A DNA stretch of 64,000 bases from Sapientia aquatica. GTDB lineage: Bacteria; Pseudomonadota; Gammaproteobacteria; Burkholderiales; Burkholderiaceae_D. Below, in pieces: positions 45,050-53,798 of the stretch. Location: contig NZ_SMYL01000006.1 in the NCBI RefSeq assembly GCF_004358105.1, positions 1 through 64,000 on the forward strand, written 5' to 3'. Below the pieces are notes generated by a model, which was given only the letters and a program-made list of their open reading frames with translations, did no database searches and was not told where the DNA came from. The position numbers and the translations under genes are program-made. Position 1 is the stretch's first letter. Each line of letters begins with the position of its first letter.

Positions 45050-47451
45050 AAAATCTTATGTTTCGTTATTGGATAAAGTCGATGGCAGTCATCTTCGTTA
45101 CGCTCATCGGGACGGCATTACCCGCTCAACAAAGCACTAAAAATCCAATCTTTACAAACAAAGAACTAGCTTGGATTGCGGCCCATCCGACGGTTACCGT
45201 AGCAGTTAATCCCGAATGGCAACCGCTACAATACATCGAGCATGGTCAGCACAAAGGCTTGACGGTTGACTATTTAACCCAAATTAGTCGAATAAGTGGG
45301 CTTCAATTTCACTTCATAAACAGCGCCAATTTTAGTCAAGCCACGCAACAGCTACTTGAACAAAAGGTCGATCTGATCTCGGCACTTGCACCACCGTTTT
45401 TGCCTAGCAATTGGCAATCTAAAATCCAGTTAAGCCAACCCTATTTTGTCGGTGCGACAGTGATTATTGGTCCAGCGGCGGAATCGATTATTTTCGATTT
45501 ACATAAGCTCGATGGCAAGACGGTCGCGATTTACCAAGATGGGATTTATCAGGCAGTACTAGCGCAGAGCTTTCCGGACTTGAAGCTACTTAAATTAAAC
45601 GCCACGGCGGATCTATTAGAGGCAGTCGCGAACGGCAACGCCGATGCCGCGCTTGGATTGAATGCGGCCTTGATTCCGCCGATGCAACGGCATTTTAAAG
45701 GGACGCTGCAACTTGTTGGAACAGTGGCATCCTTACCACTTCCAGTGTCCTTTGGTATTCGCAGCGATCAAATCGAGCTACTTGCCATCCTCAATAAGTC
45801 GTTGGATGCAATCACGGCCAAGCAGGCCAACTCGATGATGAATAAGTGGCTCGAAGGAATCAATTATGGCACCCCAACTTGGGGAAGCCTTTTGCTGTAT
45901 TACCGGATTGAAGTGCTATGCCTCTTGAGCGCCATTGGATTGGTTCTGCTATTGGCTTATCGAGCTAAAGCGGCGCAACTTGCCGCGCAACGCAGCGAAC
46001 AACACAAGTCGCGTTTTCTGGCGATGATGAGCCACGAGATACGCACGCCGATGAACGCAATTCTTTCTGCGCTCGAATTAATTGACCGCACAACATTAGA
46101 CACCCGTCAGAAGCAGCTCACACAGCTCGCTAAGGACGCGGCAGAGAGTTTGCTAAATTTGCTCGATGATGTGTTGGACCTATCCAAACTCGAATCACGC
46201 CACATGGAACTAGAATTCCGCCCGACCAACATCAACGAAGTACTTGAGCAAGTTGTTAGCCTACTGCGTCCTAAAGCCGATGAAAAAAATTTAGTACTTA
46301 TAGTCGCAAGCAAGATTCGAAAAAATACTTATCTGATGCTGGAGCCAACTCGCTTGCAGCAAATTTTGCTCAATTTAATCTCGAATGCGATCAAATTTAC
46401 CGAGCGCGGCCAAATCACCATCGAACTATCGCTAAGCCTTCTGGCGATCGATACGCAAGAAACAGCCGCTCATCTCGCCATTCGAATTGCTGACACTGGC
46501 ATTGGCATCAGCGCGGAGCAACAAGCTCGATTGTTTCAGCCGTTTTCGCAGGCCGATATTTCCACTAGCAGAAGATTCGGCGGCACTGGTTTGGGATTGG
46601 CTATTTGTCGCGACTTGGTCAACGCAATGCACGGCAAATTGAGTTTAGCCAGTGAAGTCGGTCTGGGCACAACCTTGTTCTTAACTTTACCTACACAATT
46701 GGCGCCAGCGGCATCCAAGTCCGAAATCGCACAAGAAGCGCCGCCGACCACCGTGGCACACCAACCAGTTCAGGCGAGCGTGTTAGTGGTCGATGATCAC
46801 CCCAGCAATCTGGCTGTCATAGAACAACAATTGCATGAGCTAGGCTGCAATGCGGTACTGGCCAGCGATGGGAAAGCAGCGTTAGATTTAATCGCACAAC
46901 ACAACTTCTCCTTGGTGCTACTTGATTGCAATATGCCAGAGCTGGATGGTTATACGGTGGCGCGTATGATCCGCAACCACGAGCAACGCAGCGAGCGAAG
47001 CAAAGGGCGCCATTTACCGATTATCGCCATTTCGGCTGCCAACGATGCCGAGCACACCCAGCGTTGCTTGGACAGCGGCATGGACGGCGTATTAACCAAG
47101 CCGCTGCGCCTGCCGGCATTAAGGCAGTTGATTGCGGCGTGGTGCAGCGTGAAGCCGAAGCCAAACGCCGCGCCATCATTCGGTTCTAGGCCCAGCGAAG
47201 TGGCGCTTGCGCTATTTAAAGCCGAATCGCAGCGCGATTGGTTCTCGATTCAACAAGCGCTGATTAAATCTGACTTCAGCGCCCTACAGCGTGCCATTCA
47301 TCGTCTAAAAGGCGCCGCCTACATTAATCAACTCCATCCGCTCGCACAGGCTTGCGTCGAAATCGAACAATTACTGGCATCAAATTGTTCCACCGCTCAA
47401 CTTCAATCTGCTTGCACCAAATTGGGCGAGTCGCTGCAAGCCTTGGTGTAA
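45046..47451 (+). CDS. BvgS/EvgS-like hybrid sensor kinase
   Basis: An 801-residue phosphorelay kinase. In order: signal/membrane start; one periplasmic Venus-flytrap sensor domain (about 35-275, AAHPTVTVAVNPEWQPLQY); a membrane helix (about 285-305); HisKA with His330 (SHEIRTPMNAI); HATPase with N, G1 and G2 boxes (NLISNAIKF, DTGIGI, GGTGLGLAI). A receiver with Asp627 (LLDCNMPELDG) and an Hpt domain with His752 (HRLKGAA) complete it. BvgS usually has two flytraps and a PAS domain; here there is one flytrap and no PAS. It should feed one or both regulators upstream. Confidence 0.94.
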   Translation: MKNLMFRYWIKSMAVIFVTLIGTALPAQQSTKNPIFTNKELAWIAAHPTVTVAVNPEWQPLQYIEHGQHKGLTVDYLTQISRISGLQFHFINSANFSQATQQLLEQKVDLISALAPPFLPSNWQSKIQLSQPYFVGATVIIGPAAESIIFDLHKLDGKTVAIYQDGIYQAVLAQSFPDLKLLKLNATADLLEAVANGNADAALGLNAALIPPMQRHFKGTLQLVGTVASLPLPVSFGIRSDQIELLAILNKSLDAITAKQANSMMNKWLEGINYGTPTWGSLLLYYRIEVLCLLSAIGLVLLLAYRAKAAQLAAQRSEQHKSRFLAMMSHEIRTPMNAILSALELIDRTTLDTRQKQLTQLAKDAAESLLNLLDDVLDLSKLESRHMELEFRPTNINEVLEQVVSLLRPKADEKNLVLIVASKIRKNTYLMLEPTRLQQILLNLISNAIKFTERGQITIELSLSLLAIDTQETAAHLAIRIADTGIGISAEQQARLFQPFSQADISTSRRFGGTGLGLAICRDLVNAMHGKLSLASEVGLGTTLFLTLPTQLAPAASKSEIAQEAPPTTVAHQPVQASVLVVDDHPSNLAVIEQQLHELGCNAVLASDGKAALDLIAQHNFSLVLLDCNMPELDGYTVARMIRNHEQRSERSKGRHLPIIAISAANDAEHTQRCLDSGMDGVLTKPLRLPALRQLIAAWCSVKPKPNAAPSFGSRPSEVALALFKAESQRDWFSIQQALIKSDFSALQRAIHRLKGAAYINQLHPLAQACVEIEQLLASNCSTAQLQSACTKLGESLQALV

Positions 47452-47479
47452 AAGTTTCACCAAATACAACAGCAAAACA

Positions 47480-47526
47480 TCTAGAAAAATATTTCTAGAC
47501 AAACATATCTAGATAACTTATTCTAG
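47480..47526 (+). promoter_or_regulatory. blaI-type promoter overlapped by TCTAG palindromes
   Basis: TCTAGAAA-AATA-TTTCTAGA (47480-47499) is a perfect dyad, TATCTAGATA (47506-47515) is a second palindrome, and TTCTAG follows at 47521. A promoter TAGACA (47496-47501), 17-bp spacer, TATTCT (47519-47524) lies across them. A BlaI-type repressor bound here would block RNA polymerase and its own gene. The motif differs from the classical TACA-TGTA BlaI box. Confidence 0.6.
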
Positions 47527-47556
47527 TTTCACGTTCAACCCTTCAAGGGACTTATC

Positions 47557-47946
47557 GTGAGTAAAAAAACATCGATTCCTAAACCAACCGCCGTTGAAAT
47601 GAATGTCTTACGCCTTGTGTGGCGACTTGGCCCATCGACCGCCAAACAAGTGCTTGAAGAAGCCGTAAAAGAACAACCCGAAACCAGCTACGCCACGATT
47701 TTGCGCGTACTACAAATCATGCACACCAAAGGATTGTTGATTCGGGACGAAAGCCAGCGCTCACATGTCTATGCGCCAGCGCATCCCCAAGACGCGTTGC
47801 AATCGAATTTGGTCAGCGACTTAATTCAAAAAGTATTTGCCGGTTCAGGCAAAGCCTTGGTGATGGAAGCGTTACGCTCGCATGTTAGCAAACAAGAACG
47901 CGAAGAAATTGAAGCTTTGCTCAATAACAAAGGAGATAAAAAATGA
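47557..47946 (+). CDS. BlaI/MecI/CopY-family repressor
   Basis: A 129-residue winged-helix repressor (PTAVEMNVLRLVWRLGPSTAKQVLEEA, then SYATILRVLQIMHTKGLLIRDE) with a C-terminal dimerisation helix region. Members are released from DNA when cleaved by a partner M56 metalloprotease. It starts at GTG 47557 with AAGGGA upstream, and its end overlaps the M56 gene by 4 bp. Palindromes covering its promoter fit autoregulation. No beta-lactamase is near, so a role outside antibiotic resistance is likely. Confidence 0.92.
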   Translation: MSKKTSIPKPTAVEMNVLRLVWRLGPSTAKQVLEEAVKEQPETSYATILRVLQIMHTKGLLIRDESQRSHVYAPAHPQDALQSNLVSDLIQKVFAGSGKALVMEALRSHVSKQEREEIEALLNNKGDKK

Positions 47947-49262
47947 CGACCGTATTTGATCTCGTTTCGACTGCAACATTGACTGAAGTATTTAACGCCA
48001 TCGGACTCGGTTTGGTCAGCTTTGTCTGGCAAGGCACTGTCATTGGATTGGTCACAGCAGCTATTTTAAAAACACTGCATAAAGCCTCGCCACAATTGCG
48101 TTATCTGGTCGCTTGTATGGCCTTGTTACTGTGTTTTGCGCTGCCCTTGCATACCGTTTTGGCGTCGTTACTGGCTGAGCGCACCGCGCTATCAGCAGGC
48201 GATAGTTTGTTTGAATTCGACGGCCCAATACTGACCGGCACGCCAATTTCAAGCACCATGCTGTGGGTGCAGGCGCACTTGCTGCAAATGGTGGCCGTTT
48301 GGGCAACCTGTGTTGCGCTATTTTCCATCCGTATGTTCGGCGGCTTAATCTGGGTAGCAAGACTAAGTCAAAGCAACGGGCAGAATGCTTATTGGCAAAC
48401 CCGTTTAACTGCGCTCAGCGAAAAAATCGGCCTCAAACATACTCCACGTTTGCGCGTTGCACAGGATTTAAATACGCCCGCCGTTGCTGGTTGGCTGCGT
48501 CCGGTTGTACTGGTTCCTGCATCACTGATTTCGGGTATGCCACCCGATTTGCTAGAAGCCTTATTGGCGCACGAAGTGGCCCACATTCGGCGCATGGATT
48601 ATTTGGTCAATTTATTACAAGGCGCGGTTGAAATCCTGTTGTTCTACCACCCTGCCGTGTGGTTTATCTCGCACCAAATTCGCATTGAACGTGAGCAAAT
48701 TGCCGATGATTTGGCAGCCCGACTGATCGGCGAACCACACCGTTTAGCCCTAGCATTGAACGAGCTGGAACAATTTCAATCCAGCCAAAATCAGTTGGCT
48801 TTGGCGGCCAATGGCGGCAATTTATTAGCTCGCATCAAGCGCTTAGTTCAAGCGAATGAGAACTGCAACGCGCCACCAATTGGGCTGAAAGCGACTCTTG
48901 CTGCAATGAGTTTAATACTGGCTGGCGCGGCCTTTTATGCCAACGCGGCGGATACGACTAACGCAGCTGCGGCGACAAGTGCAGACACAATAGCAGTCAT
49001 CGATTTTAAAACCTGCGACAAACCGGATTACCCGCAAACATCATTGAACAATAAAGAAGTCGGCATTGTTCGCATGGCGTTTTTAGTCGGCACCAAAGGC
49101 ACCATTACGCAATCAAAAATCACTTCCAGCAGCGGACATGCGCTTCTCGACCAAGCGGCATTGAGTGCGCTCAATAAATGTAAATTCACGCCTGCAACCA
49201 AAGGCGGGAAAATCATTAGCGCATGGACGAAAGTTGACTACGTCTGGAAACTGCCAGATTAA
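47943..49262 (+). CDS. M56 (BlaR1-like) membrane metalloprotease with TonB-like C-terminus
   Basis: A 439-residue membrane protein. Several N-terminal helices surround the zinc-protease motif HEVAHIRRMDYLVNLL, with a downstream REQIADD Glu segment and a further membrane helix. The last 95 residues are a TonB C-terminal-like domain (PDYPQTSLNNKEVGIVRMAFLVGTKG...ALSALNKCKFTPA). It lacks the penicillin-binding sensor domain of BlaR1, so the signal it senses is different and unknown. The coupled repressor gene upstream and a SIMPL-domain gene downstream suggest a cell-envelope stress switch. Confidence 0.9.
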   Translation: MTTVFDLVSTATLTEVFNAIGLGLVSFVWQGTVIGLVTAAILKTLHKASPQLRYLVACMALLLCFALPLHTVLASLLAERTALSAGDSLFEFDGPILTGTPISSTMLWVQAHLLQMVAVWATCVALFSIRMFGGLIWVARLSQSNGQNAYWQTRLTALSEKIGLKHTPRLRVAQDLNTPAVAGWLRPVVLVPASLISGMPPDLLEALLAHEVAHIRRMDYLVNLLQGAVEILLFYHPAVWFISHQIRIEREQIADDLAARLIGEPHRLALALNELEQFQSSQNQLALAANGGNLLARIKRLVQANENCNAPPIGLKATLAAMSLILAGAAFYANAADTTNAAAATSADTIAVIDFKTCDKPDYPQTSLNNKEVGIVRMAFLVGTKGTITQSKITSSSGHALLDQAALSALNKCKFTPATKGGKIISAWTKVDYVWKLPD

Positions 49263-49270
49263 ATTCAGCG

Positions 49271-49305
49271 ACTCAATCGAATAGTGTTCAACTATTCGAT
49301 TGAGT
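49271..49305. repeat. Perfect 15-bp hairpin between the M56 and SIMPL genes
   Basis: ACTCAATCGAATAGT (49271-49285) pairs completely with ACTATTCGATTGAGT (49291-49305) around GTTCA. No T-tract follows, so it is not a standard terminator; it may protect or attenuate mRNA, or be a protein site. Confidence 0.7.
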
Positions 49306-49336
49306 ATCAAATAATTCTGCAAAATAAGGAAATCCA

Positions 49337-50074
49337 ATGATTCCAACACTCGTTCAACGACTTCTTACGCCCATCGTATTCATAGCATTTTCTTGCGCTA
49401 CAAATCTCTCGGCCGCGTCACAACTACCCGATTATCCCTTCATCCATGTAACCGGTAATGCCGACGTGTATGTGCAACCCGATCTAGGCCAAATTAGTTT
49501 TGAAATCACCACATCGAGCGACCAGGCAGAGCAGGCGACTGAGCAAGCGGCTGCGATCAATGCGGAAATCGTCGCGCTGCTAGAACAGTTGCAAATTCCG
49601 CTAACCGATTTAACGATTTATGCGGTGCAAAAAAAGAGTCGAACGATGGAAGCCATCGATGGCAAACCCGCTCGCGTCATCGTGGAGGTGAAACAAGGAA
49701 TGCAGATCGATGTGCACGATTTAAGTAAATGGGAATTGCTCACCCCCCCGTTACTAGCCAAAGAGAATCTGGGCAATTTTGACGCGACCTTTGATTACAC
49801 CAAACGCAAACAAGCGCGTGAAGATTTAATTGTTGAAGCAATCAATCACGCCAAGCAAAACGGTACCATCATCGCTGAATCGTTTGGGAGGCATTTGGGC
49901 GCAGTCGCTGCGGTTTCGTCTGGTCGCTTAATGAACTTGGGGGCTGAATTAAATTTAGTGAGTAATCCGTACTTTGACGACGCGCCGCGGCGGGAAAATT
50001 CGATCCGTAATTTTTCCTCACCCGCGGCGATTAAGATCGTGCAAAGCGTGGATGTTATTTTTAAAATTAAATAG
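49337..50074 (+). CDS. SIMPL-domain (DUF541) exported protein
   Basis: A 245-residue protein with a signal peptide (VFIAFSCATNLSAA). The SIMPL/DUF541 fold starts with FIHVTGNADVYVQPDLGQISFEI and includes SSDQAEQATEQAAAINAEIVALL and a conserved helical block (KQAREDLIVEAINHAKQNGTIIAESFG). Members lie in the periplasm or envelope and are linked to stress tolerance, but the biochemical role is unsettled. AAGGAAA is a good Shine-Dalgarno. It follows the BlaI-M56 pair after a hairpin, so it may be their target or partner. Confidence 0.88.
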   Translation: MIPTLVQRLLTPIVFIAFSCATNLSAASQLPDYPFIHVTGNADVYVQPDLGQISFEITTSSDQAEQATEQAAAINAEIVALLEQLQIPLTDLTIYAVQKKSRTMEAIDGKPARVIVEVKQGMQIDVHDLSKWELLTPPLLAKENLGNFDATFDYTKRKQAREDLIVEAINHAKQNGTIIAESFGRHLGAVAAVSSGRLMNLGAELNLVSNPYFDDAPRRENSIRNFSSPAAIKIVQSVDVIFKIK

Positions 50075-50174
50075 CAAATCCTCGCCAAAACTTGCTGGCC
50101 TCTGACAACTAGTTACGCCACGGAGGCTGCATTTTCTTTTCTAAGCGCCCGCTCAACGAACTAGCCGAACAACT

Positions 50175-50180
50175 TATAAT
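50175..50180 (+). promoter_or_regulatory. Candidate -10 element of pth
   Basis: Perfect TATAAT 30 bp before ATG 50210; no convincing -35 hexamer. Confidence 0.4.
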
Positions 50181-50209
50181 GATGCTTTTATTTTTTGCTG
50201 CGCACCATT

Positions 50210-50794
50210 ATGGCTATTCGTCTCATTGTTGGATTAGGCAATCCCGGTCCGGAATACGAGCAAACTCGGCACAATGCTGGATTTTGGTTAATTGATAATT
50301 TGGCGCAAAGTTTGCCCAATTGCCACCTGCAACGCGACAATAAAATGAACGCGTTGCTCGCTAAAACTAGCATCGGTGGACAAGAAGTCTGGCTGCTGGA
50401 GCCGCAAACGTACATGAATCGCTCCGGACAATCGGTCGGCGCTTTAGCGCGTTTTTATAAAATCGCGCCCGATGAAATCTTAGTGGTGCACGATGAACTC
50501 GACATTGATCCGGGCGTGGCAAAACTAAAAAAAGGCGGCTCCTCCGGCGGCCACAACGGCTTAAAAGACATCACCGCGGCATTAGGAACTCAAGATTATT
50601 GGCGCTTGCGCTTGGGCATCGGTCATCCGCGCAGCTTGAATTTACAGCAACCAGTAGTTGATTTTGTGTTGCATCGCCCGCGCAAAGAAGAACAACATTT
50701 GATCGATGATGCACTTGCTAAAAGTTTGCAAATCATCCCGATGCTGTGCGAAGGCAAATTCGAAGCAGCCACCATGCAATTACACACCAAATGA
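50210..50794 (+). CDS. pth: Peptidyl-tRNA hydrolase
   Basis: Frees stalled peptidyl-tRNA for reuse. The 194-residue protein has the family motifs [21 protein letters not shown] (with the catalytic His), [13 protein letters not shown], and [32 protein letters not shown] 50210 is the family start; a TTG 15 bp upstream also lies in frame. It overlaps the patatin-like gene by 4 bp. In relatives it follows rplY directly. Confidence 0.97.
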   Translation: MAIRLIVGLGNPGPEYEQTRHNAGFWLIDNLAQSLPNCHLQRDNKMNALLAKTSIGGQEVWLLEPQTYMNRSGQSVGALARFYKIAPDEILVVHDELDIDPGVAKLKKGGSSGGHNGLKDITAALGTQDYWRLRLGIGHPRSLNLQQPVVDFVLHRPRKEEQHLIDDALAKSLQIIPMLCEGKFEAATMQLHTK

Positions 50795-51909
50795 GTTTAA
50801 CTAAATCCCCTATCATTCTGCGCGCGGGCCCTAAAGCAGCAGAACATATCCGCAAAAATGGATTACAAGCCAGCGACATCGCTGTGATTCCAGCCGCCGC
50901 TGGAGGGCCTAAAGGCTTAATTCTCAACGAGTTGGATCAATGGTTGTTTGGCGACTGGTTAGCCAATTCGCCGCGCCAGCGCAGCTTAATCGGTGCTTCG
51001 ATTGGATCGTGGCGCATGGCGGCGGCTAGCATGGCCGATCCGGCTAAAGGATTTAAACGCTTAGCCGATTTGTATTGCCAGCAAACGTATAGTGCTAAGC
51101 CAAGCAGCAGCGAAGTGACCCAAGTGCTGTCGGATTTATTGCATGAGTTAGTCAATGCACACATCGACGAAATCGTCGATCAACCTTTGCACCGCTTGCA
51201 TATTTTGACGATCAAAGGACGCGGCTTGTTGCGCGCGCCACAACGTAGTTTCAGCACCAAGGCCGGATTTGCTGCGGCGACATTGGCCAACATCACTTCG
51301 CGCTCCAACTTAGCGCGCCACATGGAGCGGGTGATCTTTAGTGACCAGCGCGATAATTTAGCGTGGATGAAAACCAAGTTTGATGCGTTTCCGTCCGAAT
51401 TCGCTGCGCTCACCAAGGCCAATTTGCAAACCGCGTTATTGGCCTCCGGCACGCTGCCATTAATCATGGATCCGGTGCGTCACATTCCCGATGCGCCTGC
51501 CGGAACCTATTGGGATGGCGGCTTGATCGACTACCATTTGGCACTTCCTTATTCACGCCTTTGCATGCAAGCGGCGCAGTCAACTTCGGCCAATTTAGTG
51601 CTGTACCCACACTTTACCGACCACATCATTCCAGGCTGGCTCGATAAGGCATTTGCGTGGCGTCGGGCCCATAAAGGCAAAAATCTGCATTGGCTCGACA
51701 ATGTCGTCTTGGTCGCACCGTCGTCCGAGTTTGTGCGTTCCCTGCCGCGTCAAAAGATTCCCGACCGCAACGACTTTGTATTTCATGGACTCAATCATGG
51801 TGCGCGGATTGCGGAGTGGCAGCAGACGATAGGCGCGAGCGCACAGATTCGCGATGCGTTTGCGGAATTTGTTAACAATCCGAATCCTGAATCATTACAA
51901 AAATTTTAA
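50791..51909 (+). CDS. Patatin-like phospholipase family protein
   Basis: A 372-residue cytoplasmic-looking protein with the oxyanion loop GGPKGL, the nucleophile elbow GASIGSWR (G-x-S-x-G) and the catalytic Asp in DGGLIDYH, which together define patatin-type lipid acyl hydrolases. The central region is helical. It starts at ATG 50791, overlapping the pth stop (ATGA), so the two are translated together. The substrate, probably a phospholipid, is not known. Confidence 0.87.
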   Translation: MSLTKSPIILRAGPKAAEHIRKNGLQASDIAVIPAAAGGPKGLILNELDQWLFGDWLANSPRQRSLIGASIGSWRMAAASMADPAKGFKRLADLYCQQTYSAKPSSSEVTQVLSDLLHELVNAHIDEIVDQPLHRLHILTIKGRGLLRAPQRSFSTKAGFAAATLANITSRSNLARHMERVIFSDQRDNLAWMKTKFDAFPSEFAALTKANLQTALLASGTLPLIMDPVRHIPDAPAGTYWDGGLIDYHLALPYSRLCMQAAQSTSANLVLYPHFTDHIIPGWLDKAFAWRRAHKGKNLHWLDNVVLVAPSSEFVRSLPRQKIPDRNDFVFHGLNHGARIAEWQQTIGASAQIRDAFAEFVNNPNPESLQKF

Positions 51910-51959
51910 TATTTTTTGCTATCAAAAAGTAAAATCCTCCACTAGAATAATTCGACCAA

Positions 51960-51979
51960 ATTTAATCCAGCGATTAAAT
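51960..51979. promoter_or_regulatory. Candidate operator upstream of the sugar transporter
   Basis: ATTTAATC and GATTAAAT form a perfect 8-bp dyad around CAGC, 120 bp before the transporter ATG. The form suits a LacI/GntR-type site, but no such regulator gene is in the window. Confidence 0.4.
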
Positions 51980-52099
51980 CCATCCCAAAGCCAATGCGCG
52001 ATTTTGGCAGTATCAAAATTAAGCTCAATTGGCGGAGGCCGTGTTGACCTATATTGCGAGACGCTGTGCAATCTCCCAATAATTTGATGACTGCATGCC

Positions 52100-53545
52100 A
52101 TGACACCAGAAAACACACAAACCAAATGGGCTCAATTTATTCCACTAATCATTGTTTTTTTCTTTTGGGGATTTGTTGCGGCCAGCAACGATATTTTGAT
52201 TCCGGTCTTCAAAAAAACCTTTGATCTCAGCCAAGGCGAAAGCCAATTAGTTTCGCTCGCTTTTTACATCGCTTACACCGTCGGCTCGATTATTTACATG
52301 GGCGTATCCGTTTTACTGAAAGAAGATTTGGTCAATAAAATCGGCTACAAAAACGGCTTGGCGTTGGGCTTGGTTATCTCGGCTTTGGGTACGCTGTTGT
52401 TTTACCCGGCGGCCAATACCAGTTCCTTCCCTTTAATGCTGGCGGGCTTATTTACGGTTGCGCTGGGCTTCTCGCTGCAGCAAACGGTGGCCAATCCACT
52501 CGCCATTGCCTTAGGCCCGATTAGCACCGGATCGCAGCGCTTAACGATGGCCGGTGGGATCAACAATTTAGGCACGACCATCGGCCCATTGATCGTGACT
52601 TTTGCTATTTTTGGCTCGGTCATCCATAACAATGATTCCGCCGCTAGCATGAGTATTGAAAGCGTTAAAGTCCCTTATCTGGTGCTGGGCTTTGCATTTT
52701 TGGTGGCGGCACTAATCTTAAAATTCTCTCCCCTGCCCGACAAACCAGCGTTGAGTTCATCCGATGATGGCGCTTCGTCTGGCGACCGTAGTTCGGCGTT
52801 AAAGTATCCGCAGCTTGTCATGGGCATGATCGCGATATTTGTGTATGTCGGCGTGGAAGTATCGACTGCGAGTAATCTACCAGCCTACATGAGCACCGGC
52901 TTGGGATTTTCGATTCAACAAACGGCACCGTTTATTTCGTTGTACTGGGCTAGCTTGATGATTGGACGTTGGACTGGCGCGGTGGAAGCGTTTAGTTCGG
53001 ATGCCAGTTTGCAAAAGACCTTGAAATTTATCGTGCCTTATTTGGCGTTCGCGATTTTCTTGGCGGTCAACGCGATCGCGCAACATGATTTAACGCCATT
53101 CTATGTGTATGGTTTGGTCATTTTAGTGTTGATCGCGGCTGACATTGCCAGCCAAGGTAGTCCGGTTCGGATGTTGTTAATCTTTTCGTCGCTGGGCATT
53201 CTTGCGCTGTTAATTGGCATGTTTACCAGCGGCTTAATCAGCGTGTATGCCTTCACCAGCGTGGGATTATTTTGCAGCACTTTGTGGCCGTGTATCTTTA
53301 CGCTGGCAATCAGTGGCTTGGGCAAAAATACCAGCCAAGGTAGCGCGTTCTTAATCATGATGATTATGGGCGGCGGGATTGTGAGTTGGGTGCAAGGCGT
53401 TTTGGCTGATTACACCAATATTCATGTCAGCTACATTGTGGGCGTGCTGTGCTTCGCTTATTTGGCTTTCTATGCTTGGAAAGTCGGTGCGATTTTAAGT
53501 AAGCAAGGTATTACGTTCGGCAAAACTTCGGTATCTTCGCACTAG
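52100..53545 (+). CDS. FucP/GluP-family sugar MFS transporter
   Basis: A 481-residue protein with about twelve membrane helices. The N-terminal FFFWGFVAASNDILIPVFK and the QQTVANPLAIALGPISTGSQRL segments are signatures of the FucP/GluP branch of the major facilitator family, which imports fucose, glucose or galactose with protons. An acidic/serine-rich loop (about residues 215-230) joins the two halves. It stands alone; no sugar kinase or isomerase is next to it, so the sugar is not deducible. Two hairpins follow the stop. Confidence 0.9.
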   Translation: MTPENTQTKWAQFIPLIIVFFFWGFVAASNDILIPVFKKTFDLSQGESQLVSLAFYIAYTVGSIIYMGVSVLLKEDLVNKIGYKNGLALGLVISALGTLLFYPAANTSSFPLMLAGLFTVALGFSLQQTVANPLAIALGPISTGSQRLTMAGGINNLGTTIGPLIVTFAIFGSVIHNNDSAASMSIESVKVPYLVLGFAFLVAALILKFSPLPDKPALSSSDDGASSGDRSSALKYPQLVMGMIAIFVYVGVEVSTASNLPAYMSTGLGFSIQQTAPFISLYWASLMIGRWTGAVEAFSSDASLQKTLKFIVPYLAFAIFLAVNAIAQHDLTPFYVYGLVILVLIAADIASQGSPVRMLLIFSSLGILALLIGMFTSGLISVYAFTSVGLFCSTLWPCIFTLAISGLGKNTSQGSAFLIMMIMGGGIVSWVQGVLADYTNIHVSYIVGVLCFAYLAFYAWKVGAILSKQGITFGKTSVSSH

Positions 53546-53566
53546 TTGATTCAGACTAAGCACTCC

Positions 53567-53597
53567 GGCGGTTAGGGCGCATTCTTCCCTAATCGCC
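53567..53597 (+). terminator. Hairpin downstream of the sugar transporter
   Basis: GGCGGTTAGGG pairs with CCCTAATCGCC (one G-T wobble) around a 9-base loop. Ts come only 12-18 bases later, in the next palindrome, so termination may use both elements. Confidence 0.5.
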
Positions 53598-53611
53598 TGA
53601 TCCAGTTATTT

Positions 53612-53649
53612 TTTTAAAAACATAAAAAAGCATTTTTATGTTTTTAAAA
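53612..53649. terminator. Perfect 17-bp AT-rich inverted repeat, probable bidirectional terminator
   Basis: Left arm 53612-53628 and right arm 53633-53649 are exact complements around AGCA. The right arm is T-rich (TTTTTATGTTTTT), so an A/U-rich hairpin with U-run is possible. It lies between the transporter and glyQ. Confidence 0.55.
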
Positions 53650-53798
53650 CGCAATTTCCCCCTTCCTCCTCAAAGTCACACAGACTGACACGACAAAAAC
53701 CGCTAAAATCGGCGGTTTGGTTATTTGCGCATTTGTCTGGCAAATTAACGTCGCATTCGCAATTTCTTTAAAGCAATAAACCTCATTACACTCACACC

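Noticed and set aside
47557-49262. Beta-lactam resistance regulator (BlaI-BlaR1)
   Set aside because: No beta-lactamase or penicillin-binding sensor domain is present; only the generic BlaI/M56 pair.
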